Below, one piece after another: positions 18,601-29,247 of a stretch of DNA of 64,000 nucleotides. The stretch comes from Streptomyces venezuelae. GTDB taxonomy: Bacteria > Actinomycetota > Actinomycetes > Streptomycetales > Streptomycetaceae. The translations under genes and the position numbers were made by a program. A model generated the notes under the pieces. It saw only the letters and a program-made list of their open reading frames with translations. It was not told the DNA's origin and searched no databases. The stretch covers positions 2,790,001-2,854,000 of the forward strand of contig NZ_CP029191.1 of assembly GCF_008642335.1 (NCBI RefSeq), in the 5' to 3' direction. The first letter of the stretch is position 1, and every line of letters begins with the position of its first letter.

Positions 18601-19758
18601 CTACAGGCCCATGTTCTTCGCGATGATCATCTTCATGACCTCGCTGGTGCCGCCGTAGATGCGGTTGACGCGGTTGTCCGCGTACAGGCGGGCGATGGGG
18701 TACTCGTTCATGAAGCCGTAGCCGCCGTGCAGCTGGAGGCACCGGTCGATGACACGGTGCGCGACCTCGGTGTTGAAGAGCTTCGCGGAGGCGGCCTCGG
18801 CGGCGGTCAGCTCGCCCGCGTCCAGGGCTTCGAGGGCGCGGTCGGCGACGGCCTCGGCGGCGTCCACCTCGGCCTGGCAGGCGGCCAGTTCGAACTTGGT
18901 GTTCTGGAAGGAGGCGACCGTCTTGCCGAAGACCGTGCGGTCCTGGACGTACTCCTTGGCGAACCGGACGGCGGCCTTGGCCTGTGCGTACGCTCCGTAG
19001 GCGATGCCCCAGCGCTCGGAGGGCAGGTTGCTCCCGAGGTAGTAGAAGCCCTTGTTCTCCTCGCCGAGAAGGTCCTCGACGGGCACCTTGACGTCGACGA
19101 ACGCGAGCTCGGCGGTGTCGGAGGTCTTCAGGCCGAGCTTGTCGAGCTTGCGGCCGATGGAGTAGCCCTCGGACTTGGTGTCGACGGCGAAGAGGGAGAT
19201 GCCGTAACGGCGGTCCTCGGCGGTGGGGGCGGAGGTCCGGGCACAGACGATCACGCGGTCGGCGTGGACGCCGCCGGTGATGAAGGTCTTGGAGCCGTTG
19301 AGGACGTAGTGGGTGCCGTCCTCGGAGAGCTTGGCCGTGCTCTTCATGCCCGCGAGGTCGGAGCCGGTGCCCGGCTCGGTCATCGCGAGGGCCCACATCT
19401 CCTCGGCGGAGACGAACTTCTCCAGGTAGCGCTTCTTCTGCTCGTCGGTGGCGAGCGCCTTGATGTAGGGCAGGGCGAGCAGCACGTGCACGCCGGAGCC
19501 GCCGAAGGTGACGCCCGCGCGGGCGGTCTCCTCGTACTGGATGGCCTCGAACTTGTGGGTGTCCAGGCCGGCGCCGCCGAACTCCTCGGGGACGTTGATG
19601 CCGAAGAGGCCGAGCTCGGCGAGCTTGTAGTAGAACTCGCGCGGCACCTGACCCGCGGCGAACCACTCGTCGTGGACGGGGACGACCTCGGCCTCGATGA
19701 AGGCGCGCAGGGTCTCCCGGAACGCCTCGTGGTCCTCATTGAAAACGGTACGGCGCAC
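18601..19758 (-). CDS. Acyl-CoA dehydrogenase
   Basis: A 385-residue flavoprotein that introduces an alpha-beta double bond into an acyl-CoA. Family features include EMWALAMTEPGTGSDLAGMK near residue 125, GSKTFITGG, FAKEYVQDRTVFGKTVASFQ near residue 235 and the C-terminal LHGGYGFMNEYPIARLYADN. At the usual catalytic Glu position the sequence reads IYGGTSE, not YEGTSE, so the base must come from another helix, as in long-chain and isovaleryl types. It is the first gene of the dehydrogenase-tesB operon. A TetR-type operator-like sequence (19794-19809) lies directly upstream. Confidence 0.92.
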   Translation of the reverse strand: MRRTVFNEDHEAFRETLRAFIEAEVVPVHDEWFAAGQVPREFYYKLAELGLFGINVPEEFGGAGLDTHKFEAIQYEETARAGVTFGGSGVHVLLALPYIKALATDEQKKRYLEKFVSAEEMWALAMTEPGTGSDLAGMKSTAKLSEDGTHYVLNGSKTFITGGVHADRVIVCARTSAPTAEDRRYGISLFAVDTKSEGYSIGRKLDKLGLKTSDTAELAFVDVKVPVEDLLGEENKGFYYLGSNLPSERWGIAYGAYAQAKAAVRFAKEYVQDRTVFGKTVASFQNTKFELAACQAEVDAAEAVADRALEALDAGELTAAEAASAKLFNTEVAHRVIDRCLQLHGGYGFMNEYPIARLYADNRVNRIYGGTSEVMKMIIAKNMGL

Positions 19759-19793
19759 GGAGAACTCCCTCTGCCTGCATCTGCCTACATCGA

Positions 19794-19809
19794 CTAAGCG
19801 CTTGCTCAG
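19794..19809. promoter_or_regulatory. Candidate TetR-type operator upstream of the acyl-CoA dehydrogenase
   Basis: CTAAGCGCTTGCTCAG is an imperfect palindrome around AAGCGCTTG, located 36 bases before the dehydrogenase start and 44 bases after the regulator stop. The A/T-flanked GCGCTTGCT core resembles sites of TetR regulators of acyl-CoA genes. Assignment to the neighbouring TetR gene is inference. Confidence 0.4.
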
Positions 19810-19852
19810 AGGAAGGTTACCCGGCAGTCACCAGAGCGTCCAGAGATACGGG

Positions 19853-20443
19853 TCACTCGGCGGCGGCCGCGAAGGCCCCCCGGGCCAGGCGGTGCAGGAG
19901 TTCCGCCATGGCCGCCCGGCTGGGCAGCATGTCGCGGCGGCTCAGGTGCGGCGTCGAGTTCAGCAGCCCGAAGACCGCGTGCACGGCCACGCGCGCCGTG
20001 TTCTCGGCGAGGTCCGGGTAGACCTTGCGGACGACGTCGACCCAGATCTCCACGTACTGCCGCTGGAGCTGGCGGACCAGCTTGCGGTCGCTGTCCCGCA
20101 GGCGGTCCAGCTCGCGGTCGTGCAGCGTGATCAGGGAGCGGTCGTCGAGCGCGAAGTCGATGTGCCCCTGGATGAGCGCGTCGAGAACCCGTTCGGGTGA
20201 TCCGCCCACGTCGGCCACGCAGTGCTTGCCGCCCGTCAGGAGCTGCCCGCTGATGCCGACGAGCAGCTCGGCGAGCATCGCGTCCTTGCCCGCGAAGTGC
20301 CGGTAGAGACCGGGCCCGCTGATGCCGACGGCGGCTCCTATCTCGTCGACTCCGACTCCGTGGAAGCCACGCTCGGCGAAGAGCCGGGCGGCCTCCTTGA
20401 GGATCTGCTCGCGCCGGGTGGGGGCGTCGGTTCTCGTGGCCAT
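19853..20443 (-). CDS. TetR family transcriptional regulator of acyl-CoA catabolism
   Basis: A 196-residue TetR protein. The N-terminal helix-turn-helix runs from about residue 12 to 58 (REQILKEAARLFAERGFHGV, then IGAAVGISGPGLYRHFAGKD). The ligand domain contains HDRELDRLRDSDRKLVRQLQRQYVEIW. It lies between the acyl-CoA dehydrogenase/tesB operon on its own strand and the divergent carboxylase operon, in the position expected for a repressor that senses a branched acyl-CoA. Two matching palindromes lie between it and the carboxylase gene. Confidence 0.9.
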   Translation of the reverse strand: MATRTDAPTRREQILKEAARLFAERGFHGVGVDEIGAAVGISGPGLYRHFAGKDAMLAELLVGISGQLLTGGKHCVADVGGSPERVLDALIQGHIDFALDDRSLITLHDRELDRLRDSDRKLVRQLQRQYVEIWVDVVRKVYPDLAENTARVAVHAVFGLLNSTPHLSRRDMLPSRAAMAELLHRLARGAFAAAAE

Positions 20444-20464
20444 GGAATTGATTCTAGACAGGGC

Positions 20465-20511
20465 GGTTAGCGCTCGTTAACCTGAAGGAAACGGGTTAAC
20501 GGTCATTAACC
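20465..20511. promoter_or_regulatory. Pair of palindromic operators between TetR and mccB
   Basis: Two 18-bp sites, GGTTAGCGCTCGTTAACC (20465-20482) and GGTTAACGGTCATTAACC (20494-20511), share the frame GGTTA-N8-TAACC and start 29 bases apart. The second has perfect six-base arms. They sit in the divergent gap between the TetR start (20443) and the carboxylase start (20531), and are the best candidates for TetR binding. Confidence 0.6.
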
Positions 20512-20530
20512 GAGCAAGGGGGCTCGACTG

Positions 20531-22162
<1,632 letters not shown>

Positions 22163-22169
22163 GGAACGA

Positions 22170-24119
22170 ATGACGATGTTCGACACGGTTCTGGTCGCCA
22201 ACCGGGGCGAGATCGCGGTCCGCGTCATCCGTACGCTGCGGGAGATGGGCGTCCGCTCGGTCGCCGTCTTCAGCGACGCGGACGCGGACGCCCGGCACGT
22301 GCGCGAGGCCGACACGGCGGTGCGGATCGGCCCCGCGGCCGCCACCGAGAGCTATCTGCGCGTGGACCGCATCCTGGAGGCGGCGGCGAAGTCCGGCGCC
22401 CAGGCGGTCCATCCGGGGTACGGATTCCTGGCGGAGAACGCGGAGTTCGCGCAGGCCTGCGCGGATGCGGGCCTCACCTTCATCGGCCCGCCCGCCGCCG
22501 CCATCTCCCTCATGGGCGACAAGATCCGCGCCAAGGCGACCGTGCAGGCGGCCGGCGTGCCGGTCGTCCCCGGCTCGTCCGGCAGCGGCCTGACGGACGC
22601 CCAACTGGCCGACGCGGCACGCGAGATCGGCACCCCGGTGCTGCTCAAGCCGAGCGCGGGCGGCGGCGGCAAGGGCATGCGCCTGGTCCGCGACGAGGCG
22701 CTCATCGCCGACGAGATCGCGGCGGCCCGGCGTGAGGCCCGCGCCTCCTTCGGCGACGACACGCTGCTCGTGGAGCGGTGGGTCGACCGCCCCCGGCACA
22801 TCGAGATCCAGGTCCTCGCGGACGGCCACGGCAACGTGGTGCACCTCGGCGAGCGCGAGTGCTCCCTCCAGCGCCGCCACCAGAAGATCATCGAGGAGGC
22901 GCCGAGCGTCCTGCTCGACGAGGCCACGCGCGCGGCGATGGGAGAAGCCGCGGTCCAGGCGGCCCGCTCCTGCGGGTACGCGGGCGCGGGCACGGTCGAG
23001 TTCATCGTCCCCGGCGGCGACCCGTCGTCGTACTACTTCATGGAGATGAACACCCGCCTCCAGGTGGAGCACCCCGTCACGGAGCTCATCACCGGCCTCG
23101 ACCTCGTCGAGTGGCAGCTGCGCGTGGCGGCGGGCGAGCCGCTGCCGTTCGCCCAGGACGACATCGCCCTCACCGGGCACGCGGTGGAGGCCCGCATCTG
23201 CGCCGAGGACCCGTCCCGCGGCTTCCTGCCCTCCGGCGGCACGGTCCTGGCGCTGCACGAGCCGCAGGGCGACGGCGTGCGCACCGACTCCGGCCTGAGC
23301 GAGGGCACGGAGGTCGGCAGCCTCTACGACCCGATGCTGTCGAAGGTCATCGCGTACGGCCCGGACCGCGCGACGGCCCTGCGCAAGCTGCGCGCCGCCC
23401 TCGCGGACACGGTCACCCTCGGCGTGCCGACGAACGCGGGCTTCCTGCGCCGCCTCCTCGCGCACCCGGCGGTCGTCGCGGGCGACCTGGACACGGGTCT
23501 GGTGGAGCGCGACGCGGACGGGCTCGTCCCGGAGGGCGTGCCCGACGAGGTGTACGAGGCGGCGGCCGCGGTCCGCGAGGACGCCCTCAAGCCCGCGGGC
23601 GGCGGCGACGGCTGGACCGACCCGTTCTCCGTGCCGAGCGGCTGGCGGCTCGGCGGCACCCCGGCGCCGGTCACGCACTGGCTGAAGGCCTCGGGACTCG
23701 AACCGGTCTCCCACCGCCTGCGCGGCACCGGCCACACCGTCACCGCCGACCGCGTGCGCGTCACCGTCGACGGCACCCTGCACACCTTCCGCCGCGCGGG
23801 CGACTGGCTGGGCCGGGACGGCGACGCGTGGCACGTCCAGGACCACGACCCGGTCGCCGCCTCCCTCACCGGCGCCGCGCACGCCGGGGCGGACGCGCTC
23901 ACCGCCCCCATGCCCGGCACCGTCACCGTCGTGAAGGTCTCCCCCGGCGACACGGTGGCCGCGGGCCAGAGCCTGCTCGTCGTCGAGGCGATGAAGATGG
24001 AGCACGTCATCTCCGCCCCGCACGCCGGCACCGTCACCGAGCTCGACGTCACCCCGGGCACGACCGTCGCCATGGACCAGGTCCTCGCCGTCGTCACCCC
24101 CGAGGAGGAGCAGGCATGA
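22170..24119 (+). CDS. mccA: Methylcrotonyl-CoA carboxylase alpha (biotin carboxylase plus biotin carrier) subunit
   Basis: A 649-residue protein combining biotin carboxylase and biotin carrier domains. The N-terminus [19 protein letters not shown] is the classic biotin-carboxylase start. The ATP-grasp region contains [14 protein letters not shown] near residue 168, [19 protein letters not shown] and [14 protein letters not shown] near residue 292. The carrier domain at the C-terminus has EAMKMEH, with the biotinylated Lys near residue 609. GAGGAA upstream supports the ATG start. The gene ends in an ATGA overlap with HMG-CoA lyase. The substrate is inferred from the neighbouring beta subunit and lyase. 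Confidence 0.92.
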   Translation: MTMFDTVLVANRGEIAVRVIRTLREMGVRSVAVFSDADADARHVREADTAVRIGPAAATESYLRVDRILEAAAKSGAQAVHPGYGFLAENAEFAQACADAGLTFIGPPAAAISLMGDKIRAKATVQAAGVPVVPGSSGSGLTDAQLADAAREIGTPVLLKPSAGGGGKGMRLVRDEALIADEIAAARREARASFGDDTLLVERWVDRPRHIEIQVLADGHGNVVHLGERECSLQRRHQKIIEEAPSVLLDEATRAAMGEAAVQAARSCGYAGAGTVEFIVPGGDPSSYYFMEMNTRLQVEHPVTELITGLDLVEWQLRVAAGEPLPFAQDDIALTGHAVEARICAEDPSRGFLPSGGTVLALHEPQGDGVRTDSGLSEGTEVGSLYDPMLSKVIAYGPDRATALRKLRAALADTVTLGVPTNAGFLRRLLAHPAVVAGDLDTGLVERDADGLVPEGVPDEVYEAAAAVREDALKPAGGGDGWTDPFSVPSGWRLGGTPAPVTHWLKASGLEPVSHRLRGTGHTVTADRVRVTVDGTLHTFRRAGDWLGRDGDAWHVQDHDPVAASLTGAAHAGADALTAPMPGTVTVVKVSPGDTVAAGQSLLVVEAMKMEHVISAPHAGTVTELDVTPGTTVAMDQVLAVVTPEEEQA

Positions 24120-25147
24120 CCAGCACCGAGCCGAACGCCGCGCCCGGCACCGCGGGGGACGAGCCGCTGGAGCTCGCGTCCGCACCGCTCCCCATGGTCG
24201 TGCCGACCCGCGGCCTGCCCACCCGCGTCCGCATCCACGAAGTGGGCGCCCGCGACGGCCTGCAGAACGAGAAGACGGTCGTCCCCACGGAGCTCAAGGC
24301 GGAGTTCATCCACCGCCTCGCCGACGCGGGCCTCACCACCGTCGAGGCGACCAGCTTCGTGCACCCCAAGTGGGTGCCCCAACTGGCCGACGCCGAGGAC
24401 CTCTTCCCGCTCCTCGGCGACCTCCAGGGCGTCCACCTGCCGGTCCTCGTGCCGAACGAACGCGGCCTCGACCGCGCCCTCGCCCTCGGCGCGCACCGCG
24501 TCGGCGTCTTCGCCAGCGCCACCGAGTCGTTCGCCCGCGCCAACCTCAACCGCACGGTGGACGAGGCGCTCGCGATGTTCGCGCCGGTGGTCGCCCGCGC
24601 GCGGGAGCAGGGCGTGCACGTGCGCGGCTATCTGTCGATGTGCTTCGGCGACCCCTGGGAGGGCGCCGTGCCGATCTCCAAGGTCGTCCGCGTCTGCCGC
24701 GCCCTGCTCGACATGGGCTGCGACGAGCTGAGCCTCGGCGACACGATCGGCGTGGCCACGCCCGGCCACGTCTCGGCGATGCTCGCCGCGCTCAACGCGG
24801 TGCAGGTGCCGACCGAGCGCATCGGCGTCCACTTCCACGACACGTACGGCCAGGCGCTCACCAACACCCTCGCCGCGCTGCAGCACGGCGTGACGACGGT
24901 GGACGCCTCCGCGGGCGGCCTCGGCGGATGTCCGTACGCGAAGAGCGCCACCGGCAACCTCGCCACCGAAGATCTCGTCTGGATGCTCCACGGCCTCGGC
25001 ATCGACACCGGGGTCGACCTCGTCCGTCTCAGCGCCACCAGCGCCTGGATGGCCGACCAGTTGGGCCGACCCAGCCCGTCCCGCACCGTCCGCGCCCTCA
25101 CGGCCCGCTCCCACGAAGAGCCGACCGCAGCCCCCCAGGAGCAGTGA
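24116..25147 (+). CDS. mvaB: Hydroxymethylglutaryl-CoA lyase
   Basis: A 343-residue aldolase-type enzyme that splits HMG-CoA into acetyl-CoA and acetoacetate, the last step of leucine degradation. The barrel begins with [17 protein letters not shown] near residue 38, where Arg and Asp bind substrate and metal. It continues with [19 protein letters not shown], the metal-binding [13 protein letters not shown] near residue 238 and the active-site cysteine loop [20 protein letters not shown] near residue 272. The ATG overlaps the mccA stop (ATGA). About 35 N-terminal residues before the barrel are Ala/Pro-rich and probably unstructured. Confidence 0.94.
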   Translation: MTSTEPNAAPGTAGDEPLELASAPLPMVVPTRGLPTRVRIHEVGARDGLQNEKTVVPTELKAEFIHRLADAGLTTVEATSFVHPKWVPQLADAEDLFPLLGDLQGVHLPVLVPNERGLDRALALGAHRVGVFASATESFARANLNRTVDEALAMFAPVVARAREQGVHVRGYLSMCFGDPWEGAVPISKVVRVCRALLDMGCDELSLGDTIGVATPGHVSAMLAALNAVQVPTERIGVHFHDTYGQALTNTLAALQHGVTTVDASAGGLGGCPYAKSATGNLATEDLVWMLHGLGIDTGVDLVRLSATSAWMADQLGRPSPSRTVRALTARSHEEPTAAPQEQ

Positions 25148-25153
25148 ACAACG

Positions 25154-26308
25154 ATGGACCACCGTCTGAGCCCCGAGCACGAGGAACTGCGCCGCACGGT
25201 CGAGGCCTTCGCGCACGACGTCGTCGCTCCCAAGATCGGCGACTTCTACGAGCGCCACGAGTTCCCGTACGAGATCGTCCGCGAGATGGGCCGCATGGGC
25301 CTGTTCGGCCTGCCCTTCCCGGAGGAGTACGGCGGGATGGGCGGTGACTACTTCGCGCTGGGCATCGCCCTGGAGGAGCTCGCGCGCGTCGACTCGTCCG
25401 TGGCGATCACCCTGGAGGCGGGCGTCTCCCTCGGCGCGATGCCGCTGCACCTCTTCGGCACGGAGGAGCAGAAGCGGGAGTGGCTGCCGCGGCTGTGCGC
25501 GGGCGAGGTCCTCGGCGCGTTCGGGCTGACCGAGCCGGACGGCGGCTCGGACGCGGGCGGGACGCGCACGACGGCGGTGCGCGACGGCGACGAGTGGGTG
25601 ATCAATGGCTCGAAGTGCTTCATCACCAACTCCGGCACGGACATCACCGGCCTGGTCACCGTCACCGCCGTCACCGGCCGCAAGGACGACGGGCGCCCGC
25701 TGATCTCCTCGATCATCGTGCCGTCCGGCACGCCCGGGTTCACGGTCGCCGCGCCCTACTCGAAGGTGGGGTGGAACGCCTCGGACACCCGCGAGCTGTC
25801 CTTCTCGGACGTCCGCGTCCCGGCGGCGAACCTCCTCGGCGAGGAGGGCCGGGGGTACGCCCAGTTCCTGCGCATCCTCGACGAGGGCCGGATCGCGATC
25901 TCCGCGCTGGCCACCGGTCTCGCCCAAGGGTGTGTGGACGAGTCGGTGAAGTACGCGCGCGAGCGGCACGCCTTCGGCCGGCCGATCGGCGCGAACCAGG
26001 CCATCCAGTTCAAGATCGCCGACATGGAGACGCGGGCGCACATGGCGCGCGTGGGCTGGTACGACGCGGCGTCGCGGCTGGTCGCGGGAGAGCCCTTCAA
26101 GAAGCAGGCGGCGATCGCCAAGCTCTACTCGTCGACGGTCGCGGTGGACAACGCCCGCGAGGCCACGCAGATCCACGGCGGGTACGGCTTCATGAACGAG
26201 TACCCCGTGGCCCGCATGTGGCGGGACTCGAAGATCCTGGAGATCGGCGAGGGGACGAGCGAGGTGCAGCGCATGCTGATCGCCCGGGAGCTGGGCTTCG
26301 CGAGCTGA
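25154..26308 (+). CDS. Acyl-CoA dehydrogenase, isovaleryl/short-branched type
   Basis: A 384-residue flavoprotein. Features are GAFGLTEPDGGSDAGGTRTT near residue 120, INGSKCFITNSGTD, YARERHAFGRPIGANQAIQF and IHGGYGFMNEYPVARMWRD. Near the C-terminus it reads IGEGTSEVQ, keeping the canonical catalytic Glu. This differs both from the other dehydrogenase in the window (IYGGTSE) and from mammalian isovaleryl-CoA dehydrogenase. It follows the HMG-CoA lyase by six bases with AGGAGC upstream. Context suggests isovaleryl-CoA oxidation for leucine degradation, but substrate choice is not decided by sequence. Confidence 0.92.
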   Translation: MDHRLSPEHEELRRTVEAFAHDVVAPKIGDFYERHEFPYEIVREMGRMGLFGLPFPEEYGGMGGDYFALGIALEELARVDSSVAITLEAGVSLGAMPLHLFGTEEQKREWLPRLCAGEVLGAFGLTEPDGGSDAGGTRTTAVRDGDEWVINGSKCFITNSGTDITGLVTVTAVTGRKDDGRPLISSIIVPSGTPGFTVAAPYSKVGWNASDTRELSFSDVRVPAANLLGEEGRGYAQFLRILDEGRIAISALATGLAQGCVDESVKYARERHAFGRPIGANQAIQFKIADMETRAHMARVGWYDAASRLVAGEPFKKQAAIAKLYSSTVAVDNAREATQIHGGYGFMNEYPVARMWRDSKILEIGEGTSEVQRMLIARELGFAS

Positions 26309-26356
26309 CCGCGAGCTGCTCGCGCGTCGTACCGCGAGGGGCCGCAGGACCGGGAG

Positions 26357-26378
26357 TTAGCTTAGGTTAACCTAAGCT
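26357..26378. promoter_or_regulatory. Iron box (DmdR/IdeR-type operator) of desE
   Basis: AGCTTAGGTTAACCTAAGCT (26359-26378) is a perfect 20-bp palindrome. The 19 bases at 26357-26375 match the DtxR-family consensus TWAGGTTAGSCTAACCTWA at 17 positions. It lies about 50 bases before the siderophore-binding lipoprotein, in the position expected for iron-dependent repression. Confidence 0.9.
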
Positions 26379-26429
26379 CTAATTCCGGCCAGCGGCCCCG
26401 CCGCGTACGTCACGAAAGCAGAGACCCAC

Positions 26430-27470
26430 ATGCGCCAGGTCCGCCTCCCCCAGCCGTCCCGCCGAGGCATCCTCGCCGCCGGCGGCGCCCTCGGCCTCAC
26501 CGCCACCCTCGCGGCCTGCGGCACCGAGAAGAAGGACGGGTCGGGCAAGACCGGGGGCGGCGGCAAGACCGGCCCCTGGAGCTTCAAGGACGACCGCGGC
26601 CAGACCGTGAAGCGCGACGCGACGCCGAAGAACATCGTGGCGTTCACGGGTGTCGCCGCGGCCCTGTTCGACTACGGCATCGAGGTCAAGGGCGTCTTCG
26701 GCCCGACGACGACCAAGGACGGCAAGGCCGACGTCCAGGCCGGCGACATGGACGTCAGCAAGCTGACGGTCATCGGCAACGCGTGGGGCCAGTTCAACAT
26801 CGAGAAGTACGCGGGCCTCGCCCCGGACGTGCTCATCTCCACGATGTTCGACGACAAGGGCACGCTCTGGTACGTCCCCGAGGAGAGCAAGGACAAGATC
26901 CTCAAGCTCGCCCCGAGCGTCGGCGTCAGTGTCTACGACCGCCAGCTCACGCACCCGCTGCAGCGCATCCAGGCGCTCGCCGAGTCGCTCGGCGCGGACG
27001 TGAAGTCCGACAAGGTCCTCAAGGCGAAGAAGCGCTTCGAGGACGCGTCCGAGCGGCTGCGCAAGGTCGCCAAGGCGCACAAGGACATCAAGGTCCTCGT
27101 CGGCTCCGCGAGCCAGGACCTGTTCTACGTCTCCGGCTCCAACCTCTCCGTCGACCTGGAGTACTTCAAGGCCCTCGGCGTGAACCTCGTCGAGCCGTCC
27201 GAGGCGGCCAAGAAGGAGTCCGGCGGCTGGTTCGAGAACCTGAGCTGGGAGAACGTCGACAAGTACCAGGCGGACGTCATCATGATGGACAACCGCACCT
27301 CGGCGATCCAGCCGGCCGACATCTCCAAGCCGACCTGGAAGAAGCTGCCCGCGGTCAAGGCCGGGCAGGTCATCCCGCGCATCGCGGAGCCGATCTTCTC
27401 GTACGACAAGTGCGCGCCGATCCTGGAGGACCTGGCGGACGCGATCGAGAAAGCGAAGAAGCTCAAGTAA
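26430..27470 (+). CDS. desE: Ferrioxamine-type siderophore-binding lipoprotein
   Basis: A 346-residue substrate-binding protein for an iron-siderophore ABC importer. The N-terminus has SRRGILAAGG, a hydrophobic core and the lipobox TLAAC (Cys near residue 30), so it is exported, possibly by Tat, and lipid-anchored. The mature domain has the FecB/FepB-type layout: VKRDATPKNIVAFTGVAAAL, a long helix around residues 190-215, and a C-terminal lobe with YQADVIMMDNR. The iron box directly upstream supports iron-repressed expression. Identification as desE rests on this fold and on its place after the leucine-degradation genes, as in S. coelicolor. The des biosynthetic genes expected next to it are absent. 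Confidence 0.82.
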   Translation: MRQVRLPQPSRRGILAAGGALGLTATLAACGTEKKDGSGKTGGGGKTGPWSFKDDRGQTVKRDATPKNIVAFTGVAAALFDYGIEVKGVFGPTTTKDGKADVQAGDMDVSKLTVIGNAWGQFNIEKYAGLAPDVLISTMFDDKGTLWYVPEESKDKILKLAPSVGVSVYDRQLTHPLQRIQALAESLGADVKSDKVLKAKKRFEDASERLRKVAKAHKDIKVLVGSASQDLFYVSGSNLSVDLEYFKALGVNLVEPSEAAKKESGGWFENLSWENVDKYQADVIMMDNRTSAIQPADISKPTWKKLPAVKAGQVIPRIAEPIFSYDKCAPILEDLADAIEKAKKLK

Positions 27471-27494
27471 CGACCATCGCCCGCCGAGGTCGGG

Positions 27495-29114
27495 TCAGGT
27501 GCCCGCGGGCCAGGGCACCTGCGGCGACGCGTAGTAGCCGATGCCCAGCGCGTCCCAGCGCGGCGCCTGCGCGGCGAGCCGCACCTTGTACGTGTCCCAG
27601 TCGTGCGTGGCCGCGGGCGACCAGCCGAGCTCGGCGATGCCGGGCAGCCGCGGGAACGCCATGTAGTCCAGGTGCGCGGACGTCGACAGGGTCTCCGTCC
27701 ACAGCGGCGCCTCGACGCCGATGACCGCGTCCTCGGGCGCGCCCTGGAGGTAGGTGGCCGGGTCCCAGTCGTAGGAGCGCTGCACCTCGACATAGCCCGC
27801 CCACGAGAGGCCGAGCGGGGTGTCCTTCGTGTACTTGTGGTCGATGTAGGCGCGGTCGGCCGGCGAGAGAAGCAGCTTGGTGCCGTTCTTCGCGGCGTTC
27901 ACGACCTGCTCGCGCTCGGCGGCGCCGGTCCTGTCGTAGCCCCAGTACTGTGCGACGGCGCCCTCGGCCGGGTGGGCGCCGGCCAGCTGGTGCCAGCCCA
28001 TCACCGTCTTGCCGTACTTGGCGACGATCGGCTGCACCTTGTCCATGAAGGCGACGAAGTCCTCATGGCTGGTGGAGTGCGCCTCGTCGCCGCCGATGTG
28101 GAGGTACTTGCCGGGCGTCATCGCGGCGAGCTCACGGATCACGTCGTCCACAAAGTCGTAGGTGACGTCCTTCTTGACGCACAGCGAGCTGAAGCCGACC
28201 TCGGTGCCGGTGTAGAGCGGCGGGGCGACGCCGTTGCAGTTGAGTTCGGCGTACGAGGCGAGGGCCGCGTTGGTGTGGCCCGGCATGTCTATCTCGGGGA
28301 CGACTTCCAGGTACCGCGACGCGGCGTAGTCGATGATCTCCTTGTACTGCGCCTTCGTGTAGTAGCCGCCCTTGCCGCCGCCGACCTGCGTGGAGCCGCC
28401 GTACGCCGCGAGGCGCGGCCAGGAGTCGATGGCGATGCGCCAGCCCTGGTCGTCGCTGAGGTGCAGGTGCAGCTTGTTCATCTTGTAGAGGGCGGCCTGG
28501 TCGATGTAGCGCTTGACCTGGTCGACGGTGAAGAAGTGCCGTGAGACGTCGAGCATCGTGGAGCGGTAGCCGTAGCGCGGCGTGTCCTTGACGGTGCCGC
28601 CCGCGATCCGCCAAGGACCGCGCTGTTTCGTCCTCTTCTCCACGGCGGCGGGCAGGTGCTGCCGCACGGTCTGTACGCCGTGGAAGAGGCCTGCGCCGCT
28701 CCAGGAGGTGATGGTGAGGGAGCCGCGGGCGGAGATGACGCGGTACCCCTCGTCGCCGAGCACCTTGTTCGCCGGGTCGGCGCTGATGCGCAGCCGGATG
28801 CCGTCGGATCCCTTGTCGCTGGTGACGGGGAGCCGGTAGCCGGTGGAGGGGCGAAGGACCGCGGCGAGGTACTCGGCGACGCGGCGCTCCTCGGCGTTGC
28901 CCTTGCCGACGCGGATGCGGGTCTTGGCGGTGATCTCGTAGCCGGGACCGCCCGGTTCGGCGGCCAGGGGCGCGGGCACGACCTGGCCGAGCGGTGTGGT
29001 GGCGGGGGCTCTCGCCGCTCCCGGGGCGGGTGCCGCGGCGAAGGAGGAGATTCCGGCTGCCGCCACGAGCAGGAGTGAACCGAGGATGCGTGTCGTTCTT
29101 CCGTGCGATCTCAC
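27495..29114 (-). CDS. Secreted beta-N-acetylhexosaminidase, GH20
   Basis: A 539-residue exported enzyme that removes terminal N-acetylglucosamine from chito-oligosaccharides. It has a signal peptide (about residues 1-35) and a GH20b-type N-terminal domain. The catalytic barrel contains LHLHLSDDQGWRIAID near residue 215, VVPEIDMPGHTNAAL and the catalytic Asp-Glu pair in YLHIGGDEAHS near residue 350, followed by VMGWHQL. The GTG at 29114 has GAAGGGA seven bases upstream and puts the signal peptide at the N-terminus. Its stop lies 24 bases from the convergent desE stop. A DasR-like sequence lies about 90 bases upstream. Confidence 0.93.
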   Translation of the reverse strand: MRSHGRTTRILGSLLLVAAAGISSFAAAPAPGAARAPATTPLGQVVPAPLAAEPGGPGYEITAKTRIRVGKGNAEERRVAEYLAAVLRPSTGYRLPVTSDKGSDGIRLRISADPANKVLGDEGYRVISARGSLTITSWSGAGLFHGVQTVRQHLPAAVEKRTKQRGPWRIAGGTVKDTPRYGYRSTMLDVSRHFFTVDQVKRYIDQAALYKMNKLHLHLSDDQGWRIAIDSWPRLAAYGGSTQVGGGKGGYYTKAQYKEIIDYAASRYLEVVPEIDMPGHTNAALASYAELNCNGVAPPLYTGTEVGFSSLCVKKDVTYDFVDDVIRELAAMTPGKYLHIGGDEAHSTSHEDFVAFMDKVQPIVAKYGKTVMGWHQLAGAHPAEGAVAQYWGYDRTGAAEREQVVNAAKNGTKLLLSPADRAYIDHKYTKDTPLGLSWAGYVEVQRSYDWDPATYLQGAPEDAVIGVEAPLWTETLSTSAHLDYMAFPRLPGIAELGWSPAATHDWDTYKVRLAAQAPRWDALGIGYYASPQVPWPAGT

Positions 29115-29203
29115 AAGCGGGTCCCTTCGACGGGCCGGTGTGGTCTGTGGTGCATCGCAATCGAACGGTTCCCATTGGCACCCAGGCCCCACAAGGGGTC
29201 AAG

Positions 29204-29215
29204 GGGTGTAGACCA
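29204..29215. promoter_or_regulatory. Possible DasR-responsive element
   Basis: GGGTGTAGACCA matches the core TGGTCTAGACCA at 10 of 12 positions, with the right half (TAGACCA) perfect. It lies in the divergent gap between the GH20 hexosaminidase and the DUF4429 gene, where GlcNAc-responsive DasR control would make sense. It is a near-match only. Confidence 0.35.
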
Positions 29216-29247
29216 TCTGTCCAAGGGCTCGGTGCGAGAATCCTCGT

